Shown in pieces: positions 15,804-22,678 of a stretch of DNA of 24,153 nt. This stretch comes from a virus: positions 1 through 24,153 of the IMG/VR virus record IMGVR_UViG_3300023180_007114. One strand, given 5' to 3'. The position numbers and the translations under genes are program-made. The notes under the pieces were generated by a model, which saw only the letters and a program-made list of their open reading frames with translations, made no database searches and was not told the origin of the DNA. The first letter of the stretch is position 1; every line of letters starts with the position of its first letter.

Positions 15804-17165
15804 CAGATTCATCTCCTCTGATAGGGTGACCCGCTCGAGTGCAGACGCTGCCTGCTGTGGGCGGGGGGTGAGGGTGACTGCCAACAGCTGAGCAGAGCCA
15901 GTGCGTTCACCGCTCTCTCTGGCGTAGACGTCACCTAGGAAAAACTCGGGGGAGCTCCAGAGGGTGCCACCAGCAGCAGCCACCACCTCAGCTCCCCGTT
16001 GATTGTAGACGGGCACAGCAATCAATTGGCGCCCATCTTCTGAGAGCCGCAGCTCTGCAATCTCACCCAGTGCGCCACTCTCCTCAGGGGTGCTTTGTCC
16101 CCCGGGGGCGCTCTGATGATTCCAATCAATGATCACAGGGTCTGCGTTTTTGCGAGCATCAAAGACCCGCTTGATCTCTGCTAGGTGCTCTGGCGTCACA
16201 TCACAGATTAGATCACCTGATAGGCGCGAGGAGACCTTGCCAGCGCTCAGGGTGACAAATGGGCGGCCCATGGTTTGGCCATCATCCACCACCACCACCA
16301 GCCCATCTACCTCTGCCAGTGCTATCTCATTGAAGGCTGCTCGATAGGTGGGGCGCTCTGCGAGCCTCTGATCTGCTGCATCCATTTGTCTCACCAGCTT
16401 TCTGGCCCATGAATATCCAGCATCCCCACCCCAGCCCTGCCAGGCCTGCCACCCTTTGCCCTGCTCTGGCCAGCTGGAGCCCTCTTTGTCCACCTCATGC
16501 CGGGTGAAATACGCCAGCATCCTGCGGGCCGTCTCGGGGCTGATGGTTTTGCCGTTGGATAGATCACGCGCACGCGCGAGGCCCACAGCTGTCATGCCAC
16601 GCTGCGAGGGGGGCTTCTCTGCCCTCACCTCGAGCGCTCGAGCTGCTGCCTTGCGCACCCCATCAGGGGGAGAGAAATCAATGTGCGCATAGCGCTCTGC
16701 CAGCTGCTCTGTGGCCTGCTCTTTGGCTTTGTAGCTGGGGTGTTCTTTAGGCAGCAGATCATCATCTGTGGTGTAGGATTTTTTGCGCTCGCCTGTGCCC
16801 ACTAAGCGGAGGAAGGCCTTCACCCTGCCCAGCGCCCACTGATTGCGGCTGGTGACGCTGGGCCTGTGGCTCACAGAGAAAGCGCCTGCGCCCCTGCGAT
16901 AGACAGCCCGCAGCATCCCCAGATCAACCCTGCGCCCGGGGGCAGAGTATCGCTCATTGTGCTCATCTCTGAGCCCCTCGAGCGCAGCCTCTGCAGCATC
17001 AGAGATTTTGATGCCGCCGCGGGTAGATGATGCAGAGCCCGGGCGATTGCGGGTAGAGCCAGTGCGTTGATCGCGCGCGGGCGCTGGCGTCTTAGGATCA
17101 TCCTCTGCCAACCGGCGCCGCAGTGTGGATGAGATCCTGCGCCTCAGTTTGCGCTTAGCGCTCAT
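15180..17165 (-). CDS. Mu gpI-like capsid maturation protease fused to scaffold, with N-terminal accessory domain
   Basis: A 661-residue multidomain protein; start overlaps the preceding gene as ATGA. Residues 1-50 are strongly basic (KRKLRRRISSTLRRRLAE). Residues ~75-270 hold an accessory domain with YRRGAGAFSVSHRPSVTSRN, TTDDDLLPKEHPSY, SPETARRMLAYFTRHEVDK and WGGDAGYSWARKLVRQ, a combination I recall from other phage head proteins, of unknown function. Residues ~290-440 resemble Mu gpI-type proteases: DWNHQSAPGG with His near 350 and LWSSPEFFLG with Ser near 403-404 are the candidate catalytic region. Residues ~450-580 form an acidic coiled coil and the C-terminus is helical, as in scaffolds. 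It would cleave itself and assembly proteins inside the procapsid. Confidence 0.82.
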   Translation of the reverse strand: MSAKRKLRRRISSTLRRRLAEDDPKTPAPARDQRTGSTRNRPGSASSTRGGIKISDAAEAALEGLRDEHNERYSAPGRRVDLGMLRAVYRRGAGAFSVSHRPSVTSRNQWALGRVKAFLRLVGTGERKKSYTTDDDLLPKEHPSYKAKEQATEQLAERYAHIDFSPPDGVRKAAARALEVRAEKPPSQRGMTAVGLARARDLSNGKTISPETARRMLAYFTRHEVDKEGSSWPEQGKGWQAWQGWGGDAGYSWARKLVRQMDAADQRLAERPTYRAAFNEIALAEVDGLVVVVDDGQTMGRPFVTLSAGKVSSRLSGDLICDVTPEHLAEIKRVFDARKNADPVIIDWNHQSAPGGQSTPEESGALGEIAELRLSEDGRQLIAVPVYNQRGAEVVAAAGGTLWSSPEFFLGDVYARESGERTGSAQLLAVTLTPRPQQAASALERVTLSEEMNLMDVAEIEAIADLEQAKALLKQKDALVRELEARLKASREEMAEDEDDAEEMAEASSDAEEKEQMGEYKRMSEQLTQANTAQAAQIQALTEQVQALAEKEATTRREAEVGALLRSGRISPAERDVAEHAWALAERGDSLFWEMFSRRAAEHAVSLSEIGHGASGEEISQATIAQRAQELASSESITFSEAYERLARTEPALIKSAFGGF

Positions 17166-17452
17166 ATTGCCCTACCTACTCTAGCTGCCCGCGCACGCTG
17201 GGTGGGGGTGTGTGGGCTGTCTGCATAGCCGCTAAAAACCAGCAGTTGTGCAGTAGAAACGGCGCGATTGAGCGCCTCACTGAGCCGGATATGACTCTCC
17301 TGCTGCCATCTCTCTGGGGTCGCATATGGGGCAAATGAGACCACCCATTTATGGGTCGAGCCACGCTCTGGGCTGTGCGTCTCCAGACGATTGATCGCCA
17401 CCCGCTGATCGCATAGCGCCAGCAGAGCCTCGAATGAGCCGCCTAGCGTCAT
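17162..17452 (-). CDS. Small protein between portal and protease, unknown
   Basis: A 96-residue protein overlapping both neighbours by 4 bp (ATGA at each end), so it is tightly coupled to portal and protease translation. It contains a helical start (GGSFEALLALCDQRVAINRL), a beta segment (HKWVVSFAPYATPERW) and a basic C-terminus (TQRARAARVGRAI). No signal peptide, membrane segment or known motif is visible. The position suggests a head assembly accessory protein, but the function is not known. Confidence 0.7.
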   Translation of the reverse strand: MTLGGSFEALLALCDQRVAINRLETHSPERGSTHKWVVSFAPYATPERWQQESHIRLSEALNRAVSTAQLLVFSGYADSPHTPTQRARAARVGRAI

Positions 17453-18870
17453 TTGCCTGCCCCCTTCATGAGCTTGCGGTAGCGCTCAGCCAGCGCCAGC
17501 CCACCACCACCCGCAGGTGCAGTGGCGCTGATCCGGTCAAAGAATGAGCGCGAGGCCTCATCGGGGAGCTCCCCAGCACCAATGCGCTGCCTGATGCTGC
17601 GCTCGAGATCATCCTCTGGCGTGAGCAAGCCAAACTGCACCAGCGTGCTCAGGCTAGAGAGGCTCTCTGCGAGCTCATCAGCATCTAAGCCAGAGTGCCT
17701 GAGCACTGGCAGCTGTGCTGGGTTGACCTCTCCGAAATTCCAACGAATGAGGCGCCCAATAGTGCCCGCTGCGCGACGATCAACCCCACCCACCCTCGAG
17801 GCAACCATATCGCATAGGTTGAGAGCGCTGCGCCTAAACACTGAGAGGTGAACTTCACCAACACTGCGAGCGCCTGTATCTGTGATCCCTAGGTGCAAGA
17901 ATTGCGCTAGGAAGCTCTGAGCAATCTGGTTATCGCACTCCCTGATAATGCTGAGCGCGTGGGTGGAGTCGAGCTTCTGCTCACCGTAGGTCTGGAATGA
18001 GACCACAGGGTTATCAACCAGATAGCTCTGCTCTTGCGCCACATATGCCTGCGCCTGAGCTGCCGCCCGATCAATCATGGTGTCTATATCATGATCAGTG
18101 AGCCCCATCTCCTCTGCCATAGCTCGATTCACGCTGATGCGAGGGGTGGCCACTGCCCAGCGCTCAACACCTACCCCGATCAGGTTGCTGGTGCGCTGCT
18201 TGAAACGCCACCACCACCAGGCTGGCCTCAACAGCCCGCGCCCCTCGAAGTTGCTGCCCGTCTGATTGAGGGTGAGCAGGAGTAGCTTATCTGCTGGGAT
18301 TGGTAGGGGCTGGCGATTGCCCCGGGTGGCCTGCAGCACTGCGTCTAGATTCTGCCCGTCTGCACTCTCCCAGCGCAGGTGCGCTGAGGGCTCACGGTCT
18401 GCGAACCTATCGAGCCAGACGCGCATCTGCCCAGAGGCGCAGGGGGCCACCCGGTAGAGCTCCTCAAAATAGCGGTAGCCTATGGGTGCAAACTCCCACA
18501 TATAGGCAAGCTGATCTTCCCATGGGATGGTGATTTGCCCCGGGTAGCCATCAAACCCAAATGCCTCATTGGCGTATTCGCACAGGCGCTTTGAGAGCTC
18601 ATCGCTCTCATCGCCGGGCTCCCAGCGCCATTTGGCCTCGAGGAGGGTTTGCTTGAGCACGCGCCAGCTGGCAGCCACGCTGGCATCAGTGGCGAGCATC
18701 TCCTCAGCCTCACGCACCCACGCAGAGCCAGTGAGTCTGTGATTTTGCTCTTTGCCGCTAATGTAGCCAGATTGCAGATAGGTGCCCGAAATCCCCATCA
18801 CCCGCAGATCAGGTGTTGGTGATTGGCCTCTATACGGCAAATCCCGATTAACGTAGCCTAGTTTGTGCAT
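17449..18870 (-). CDS. Portal protein (DUF935 / Mu gp29-like)
   Basis: A 473-residue protein, first gene of the leftward virion operon, with an ATG at 18870 and a GGGGGA SD 5 nt upstream. The signature region near residues 205-225 (NFEGRGLLRPAWWWWRFKQR) followed by GVERWAVATPRIS matches DUF935-type portals, as do the early WRVLKQTLLEAKWRWEPG and the EECDNQIAQSFLAQFLHLG-like helix (here IRECDNQIAQSFLAQFLHLG). The portal forms the dodecameric ring at one capsid vertex through which the terminase pumps DNA and to which the connector attaches. Length is normal for the family. Confidence 0.88.
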   Translation of the reverse strand: MHKLGYVNRDLPYRGQSPTPDLRVMGISGTYLQSGYISGKEQNHRLTGSAWVREAEEMLATDASVAASWRVLKQTLLEAKWRWEPGDESDELSKRLCEYANEAFGFDGYPGQITIPWEDQLAYMWEFAPIGYRYFEELYRVAPCASGQMRVWLDRFADREPSAHLRWESADGQNLDAVLQATRGNRQPLPIPADKLLLLTLNQTGSNFEGRGLLRPAWWWWRFKQRTSNLIGVGVERWAVATPRISVNRAMAEEMGLTDHDIDTMIDRAAAQAQAYVAQEQSYLVDNPVVSFQTYGEQKLDSTHALSIIRECDNQIAQSFLAQFLHLGITDTGARSVGEVHLSVFRRSALNLCDMVASRVGGVDRRAAGTIGRLIRWNFGEVNPAQLPVLRHSGLDADELAESLSSLSTLVQFGLLTPEDDLERSIRQRIGAGELPDEASRSFFDRISATAPAGGGGLALAERYRKLMKGAGK

Positions 18871-18926
18871 CAGTCCCCCTGTGTGACTAATATCACAATC
18901 TAAAGCAGTGTGCAGATTTTCGCCAA
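18871..18926 (+). promoter_or_regulatory. Divergent intergenic promoter region (portal / terminase)
   Basis: This 56-bp gap is one of only two in the window and separates the leftward virion operon from the rightward terminase-methyltransferase pair, so both promoters probably lie here or just inside the genes. It is AT-richer than its surroundings. TAATAT (18888-18893) on the plus strand and TATTAG on the minus strand are possible -10 elements, overlapping the palindrome at 18882-18897. No SD precedes the terminase ATG. Confidence 0.5.
18882..18897. promoter_or_regulatory. CRP-family operator-like palindrome TGTGA-N6-TCACA
   Basis: The sequence TGTGACTAATATCACA is an exact match to the core consensus of CRP-family regulators (TGTGA-N6-TCACA, also used by Vfr and GlxR). 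It lies centrally in the divergent gap, 12 bp from the portal start codon and 29 bp from the terminase start, overlapping both possible -10 elements. Bound protein would therefore more likely repress than activate, unless promoters lie elsewhere. Confidence 0.55.
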
Positions 18927-20294
18927 ATGATCAAACTGAACCCACTACAGCTCGAGCTCCTCGAGGCCATCACCCGCCAGCAAACCATGGTGGCAGTGCG
19001 TGCTGGCTGGGGCTCAGGTAAAACCTCAGCGCTGGTGTTTGCCCTCGCATGGGTGAGCAATATGCGCCCGGGCACCAGCAGCCTCCTTATCACCGATACA
19101 GCGCAGCGCTACCGCACAGTGCTACAGCCAGAGATCGAGAAATGGCTAGGGCCTCTAGGCTGGAGCTACTCTCAAACGCAGGGCATCTGGAGCGATCCCG
19201 CCACGGGCTCATCTGTGTGGTGTCGCAGCTATTTCCGCCCGGGCACCAGAGACGCCAGCCACAATCCCCTCGAGGGCATCAATGCCACTAGCGGGGTGGC
19301 GCTCATTGATGAGGCCCAAACAATGACGCAAGAGGTGGCCTTTAAAGCGCTGGGGCGCCTGCGTAGCGGGCCATCTCCAATGCTGGTGATGTGCGGCCTG
19401 CCAGTGATGGGCGCCTGGTGGGTTGATCTCGCAGAGGATGCTGGCTGCACCCCTCTGCTACACACCTCATATAGCAACAGAGAGAATCTCTCTGAGGAGT
19501 GGTTTAGAGCCACAGAACAGCTGCCGCCAGAGGAGCGAGCAGCAATGATCCTAAACCAACCTGCACCACCCAGCGGGCTGGTTTACTCGGAGTTTTCAGA
19601 GGCAGAGAATATTGTGCAGGGCTGGCAATATCGGGAGGATATGACAGCCCGCATTGCAGTGGATTGGGGATTTAGAAAGCCCAGCGTGCTGATCATCGCG
19701 CATGATGAGGAGCTAGACGCAGACATCATCTGCGCTGAGCTCAATCCCAAAGAGGTGAGCCTGCAGGAGCTCTGCCGCATGATCCTCTCGGTTGCGTGGC
19801 CGCGCGCCCACAGAGCCAGCGCGCCTGGCCCCCGCATTTGGCTGGATGCTGGCTGTGGCGATAAGGCTGGCGCCGCGCGCAGCGACCGTACCGCACAGAG
19901 CACATTTAAGGAGCTGCGCTACCCTCCCCCGCATGGGCTGGGCCTGAAGCTGCGCTGGTCAACTTCCCCCGTGAAAACTGACATCATGAATGGAGTGCAG
20001 CGCCTCAAGAGAGCAATATGGGAGCGCAAATACCGCATCACGCAAGAGGTTTGGGATACAGGGCGCAATGCCCCGGGCAACAGCCTGCGCAAGGCAATTG
20101 CAGGATATGCATGGGATAAGCGCAGAGAGCAACCTGTGAAATCAGGCATTGAGGATCCTCTTGACGCCCTGCGCTATGACCTGATCTGCTGGCGCTGGGA
20201 TGATGGGCAGGCGCTCGAGCGCAGGGCTGCTGGAGCTCCAGCGCGCCCGTCAACGCCACAGATAAAGCCATGGGAGAAGCGGGGCAGATTTTGA
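18927..20294 (+). CDS. Terminase large subunit
   Basis: A 455-residue DNA packaging motor subunit. The ATPase domain shows Walker A at residues 27-33 (GWGSGKT), Walker B with catalytic Glu at 124-129 (VALIDE) and a coupling-type segment LVMCGLP at 153-159. The RNase H-like nuclease domain has candidate metal-binding acids at D246 (AVDWGF), D307 (IWLDAGCGD) and D410/D413 (EDPLDALRYD). It cuts concatemeric DNA and pumps it through the portal. The ATG at 18927 has no SD and no alternative start lies upstream in frame, so the message may be leaderless or have a very short leader. No small subunit gene is visible nearby. The gene is on the opposite strand to the head genes. Confidence 0.94.
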   Translation: MIKLNPLQLELLEAITRQQTMVAVRAGWGSGKTSALVFALAWVSNMRPGTSSLLITDTAQRYRTVLQPEIEKWLGPLGWSYSQTQGIWSDPATGSSVWCRSYFRPGTRDASHNPLEGINATSGVALIDEAQTMTQEVAFKALGRLRSGPSPMLVMCGLPVMGAWWVDLAEDAGCTPLLHTSYSNRENLSEEWFRATEQLPPEERAAMILNQPAPPSGLVYSEFSEAENIVQGWQYREDMTARIAVDWGFRKPSVLIIAHDEELDADIICAELNPKEVSLQELCRMILSVAWPRAHRASAPGPRIWLDAGCGDKAGAARSDRTAQSTFKELRYPPPHGLGLKLRWSTSPVKTDIMNGVQRLKRAIWERKYRITQEVWDTGRNAPGNSLRKAIAGYAWDKRREQPVKSGIEDPLDALRYDLICWRWDDGQALERRAAGAPARPSTPQIKPWEKRGRF

Positions 20295-21532
20295 GCGCCA
20301 CAGTCATCAATGCAGACTCAATAGATCACCTCAAAACGCTGCCAGACTCTAGCATTGATGCAGTGGTCACTGATCCCCCATATGGGCTGGGCAATTGCTC
20401 CCCCCGGGCAGTGAGCGCAGCGCTCACAGCGTGGCTGGCGGGTGAAGAGTATCAGCCCAGCGGGGCAGGCTTTATGGGTAAAAGCTGGGACGCATTTGTG
20501 CCCGGGCCAGAGCTCTGGCGTGAGGTATATCGAGTGCTCAAGCCAGGGGGCCATGCTGTGATCTTCGCTGGCTCACGCACTGTAGACCTGATGGGGGTCG
20601 CAGTGAGGCTGGCTGGGTTTGAGGTGAGAGATATGCTTCACTGGCTTTATGGCAGTGGCTTCCCAAAATCTCATGATGTGAGCAAGGCGCTCGATAAGCG
20701 GGCAGGGGCTGAGCGTGAGGTGATTGGTGCAGGTGTCAGTGGGTCCACTCGCCTTATTTACTCTGGGGGTATGGGTGCCTTTGATATTACAGCCCCCGCC
20801 TCCCCTCTAGCGCAGCAGTGGTCTGGCTGGGGCACAGCCCTCAAGCCAGCGCATGAGCCGATCCTGCTCTGCCGCAAGCCACTGGCTGGCTCTGTGGCAG
20901 AGAATGTTGAGCAGTGGGGGGTGGGGGGGCTCAACATTGATGGGTGTAGGATTGAGACTGATGAATATATTTTTACAACTCCTAGAACCCAGCAATCTCA
21001 TATTTATGGGAAGTATGCTCAGCAAGATCCAATGCAAAGCACAGGTCAAGAAATAGGCCGCTGGCCAGCCAATATCCTCCTAGATCCTAGCGCAGGCGCA
21101 GCTCTTGATCTGCAGGCAGGTTTTGAGGCCAGCCGCTTCTTTTATGAGGGTAAGGCCAGCAGAGAGGAGCGTGAGGCAGGGCTGGTGGGGCTCGAGGCCC
21201 GCGCAGTGGGTGATGGCAGAGGGACGCCGATAGATAACCCTTATCAACGGGGTGAGACTAAGCGGCAGAATGTGCACCCCACCGTAAAGCCGATCGCAGT
21301 GATGCGCTGGCTCTGCAAGCTGATCACCCCGCCGGGGGGCGTGATCCTTGACCCGTTCTGCGGCAGCGGCACCACTGGCTGCGCTGCCACCCAGCTAGGG
21401 TTTGAGTTTGTGGGTATCGAGCGCGAGCCAGAGTATGCGGAGATTGCTCGAGCCAGGATCGCGCATTGGGGCTGCCTACCACCAGAGGAGCTGGGGGCGC
21501 GTAAGCCAGCTAAGCAGCCTACGCTGTTCTAA
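20270..21532 (+). CDS. DNA methyltransferase, beta class (N6-adenine or N4-cytosine)
   Basis: A 420-residue SAM-dependent DNA methyltransferase. The catalytic motif IV DPPY is at residues 35-38 and the SAM-binding motif I DPFCGSGTTG at 361-370, so the order is that of the beta class (Pfam N6_N4_Mtase). Other family marks are GFMGKSWD, NVEQWGVGGLNIDGCRI, GRWPANILLD and HPTVKPIAVMRWL. The ATG used overlaps the terminase by 25 bp; an in-frame TTG forming a TTGA overlap with the terminase stop would shorten it by seven residues. No restriction enzyme is adjacent, so it is a solitary methyltransferase that may protect phage DNA from host restriction. Residues ~228-264 are encoded by AT-rich DNA unlike the rest and may be part of the target recognition domain. 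Confidence 0.9.
   Translation: MGEAGQILSATVINADSIDHLKTLPDSSIDAVVTDPPYGLGNCSPRAVSAALTAWLAGEEYQPSGAGFMGKSWDAFVPGPELWREVYRVLKPGGHAVIFAGSRTVDLMGVAVRLAGFEVRDMLHWLYGSGFPKSHDVSKALDKRAGAEREVIGAGVSGSTRLIYSGGMGAFDITAPASPLAQQWSGWGTALKPAHEPILLCRKPLAGSVAENVEQWGVGGLNIDGCRIETDEYIFTTPRTQQSHIYGKYAQQDPMQSTGQEIGRWPANILLDPSAGAALDLQAGFEASRFFYEGKASREEREAGLVGLEARAVGDGRGTPIDNPYQRGETKRQNVHPTVKPIAVMRWLCKLITPPGGVILDPFCGSGTTGCAATQLGFEFVGIEREPEYAEIARARIAHWGCLPPEELGARKPAKQPTLF
20903..20938 (+). other. Inverted repeat with G-rich loop inside the methyltransferase gene
   Basis: AATGTTGAGC (20903-20912) and GCTCAACATT (20929-20938) form a perfect 10-bp inverted repeat. The 16-nt loop is AGT followed by G-runs of six and six, with one more G in the stem (G6-T-G7 in total). 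It encodes the conserved NVEQWGVGGLNI segment. It could form a hairpin or be a slippage site. Confidence 0.5.
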
Positions 21533-21996
21533 ACTACGCAGTGCACCCTCACCCCGTGCTCTGAGAGATACCTCAGCCCCTCATCATCCCTGCCTGCGAG
21601 CTCGCACCACACCACAGCCACCCCGGCGTGATGAGCCAGCTTGGCACACTGCAGGCAGGGCGCCCCGCTCACAATCAGCCAGGCACCATTCACTGCGGCG
21701 CCGCGTCGGGCAGCATTGGCGATTGCATTGGCCTCAGCATGATGGCAGCCCACCTCACAGCGCTGCCCTGATGGGATGGCGAGCTGATCACGCAGGCAGC
21801 CATCAGGCCCGCAGCTGATCGCTGGCCCTCGAGGTGGGCCATTCCAGCCCTCAGCGATGATGGTGTTGGTTTGTGCGTCTACCAGCAGCGCACCATACTG
21901 CGCCCGGTCACAGGGTGAGAGCTGCGCCAGCGTGCGGCAGTAGCTGAGGCGCGCAGCTAGGTGTCGCGGGTTCAATGGTTGCGCTCTCTGCGCCAT
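21529..21996 (-). CDS. dCMP deaminase
   Basis: A 155-residue zinc-dependent deaminase of the dCMP/cytidine family. The zinc and catalytic residues are visible: HAE at 86-88 (H86 ligand, E88 proton shuttle) in CHHAEANAIANAARRG, and PC-x2-C at 113-117 (C114, C117). The N-terminus has SPCDRAQYGALLVD and a Cys-rich insert (ISCGPDGCLRDQ) usual for phage and bacterial dCMP deaminases. It converts dCMP to dUMP, the substrate of the ThyX encoded just upstream. Start ATG at 21996 overlaps thyX by 25 bp. The stop overlaps the convergent methyltransferase stop by 4 bp, leaving no room for a terminator between them. Confidence 0.92.
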   Translation of the reverse strand: MAQRAQPLNPRHLAARLSYCRTLAQLSPCDRAQYGALLVDAQTNTIIAEGWNGPPRGPAISCGPDGCLRDQLAIPSGQRCEVGCHHAEANAIANAARRGAAVNGAWLIVSGAPCLQCAKLAHHAGVAVVWCELAGRDDEGLRYLSEHGVRVHCVV

Positions 21997-22622
21997 GCCC
22001 CCAGCGTCACAGGCCAGAGGTCAAACACAATGCGCTCAACTTGCTGCGCGTACGCTCTGATCTCCTGCTGGGCATCTGGTGCTAGGCGCAGGTCTAGGAA
22101 ATGAAGTAGCGCTTGAAGAGAGGCTGTCCAGATCACCTCACTCTGTACAGCCTGTGGCAGTATTGCCCGCGCCTGCTCTCGACAAACGCCAGCATCTATC
22201 AGCTTCTGATAGGCCGCGGCTGCTGCCTCGCAGCCCTCCACATATGCTTTCTCTGCCTCTAGGGTGAGATCAGCTGGGAGCTGCCCCCCGCTGCCTTGTT
22301 TGGTACCAGGCGCAGCCTCACGCCAGATCTCTGGCTTCCAGACGCCTGCGCGCTCCGCATCAAACTGCACATAGCGATAGCTGATCTCATTCCAGCTGCA
22401 GCCTATCTGATGTTTGCCCCACTGCCTCAAAACAAAGATGGGCGCCACTACATGAAATGACGCATAGCAATGGCGCAGCGGGCTGGTGTGCTGGTGCCGG
22501 ATCAAGTAGTCGATCAAGCTCTGCTCTGACGGCCCAATCTCTGTGACGGTGCGGCCCAGTGAAACGCGAGCAACATTGGCCACCGTTACATCAGAGCCCA
22601 TTTTGTCGATTAATTTTATCAT
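21972..22622 (-). CDS. thyX: Flavin-dependent thymidylate synthase
   Basis: A 216-residue ThyX, which methylates dUMP to dTMP using methylenetetrahydrofolate, FAD and NADPH. Visible marks are HQHTSPLRH at 43-51, PIFVLRQWGKHQIGCSWNEISYRY at 61-84 in pieces (RQW at 66-68, SWNEIS at 76-81, R83), and the conserved C-terminal VIWTASLQALLHFLDLR with the substrate-binding HFLDLR arginine. The classical RHR-x7-S motif appears in the variant KHQ form with one extra residue. Translation begins at ATG 22622 after a weak GGAT SD. Together with dCMP deaminase it would raise thymidylate during infection, independent of host ThyA. Confidence 0.93.
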   Translation of the reverse strand: MIKLIDKMGSDVTVANVARVSLGRTVTEIGPSEQSLIDYLIRHQHTSPLRHCYASFHVVAPIFVLRQWGKHQIGCSWNEISYRYVQFDAERAGVWKPEIWREAAPGTKQGSGGQLPADLTLEAEKAYVEGCEAAAAAYQKLIDAGVCREQARAILPQAVQSEVIWTASLQALLHFLDLRLAPDAQQEIRAYAQQVERIVFDLWPVTLGAWRRERNH

Positions 22623-22678
22623 GCCATATCCGAATATTTGGCGCCTCTGCGTTCTTATGACTGCAGAGAGGAGATTGT
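22623..22678. promoter_or_regulatory. Divergent intergenic region (thyX / unknown gene)
   Basis: A 56-bp gap between divergent starts. It contains an imperfect 12-bp palindrome CCGAATATTTGG (22629-22640, 10 of 12 symmetric), possibly an operator or part of a promoter, and the inverted repeat CTCTGC (22645-22650) / GCAGAG (22663-22668). The latter touches the AGAGAGGAG SD of the rightward gene and could partly hide it. Promoter elements are not clear enough to name. Confidence 0.4.

Noticed and set aside
20270-21532. A complete restriction-modification system
   Set aside because: Only a methyltransferase is present; neither neighbour resembles a restriction endonuclease or specificity subunit.
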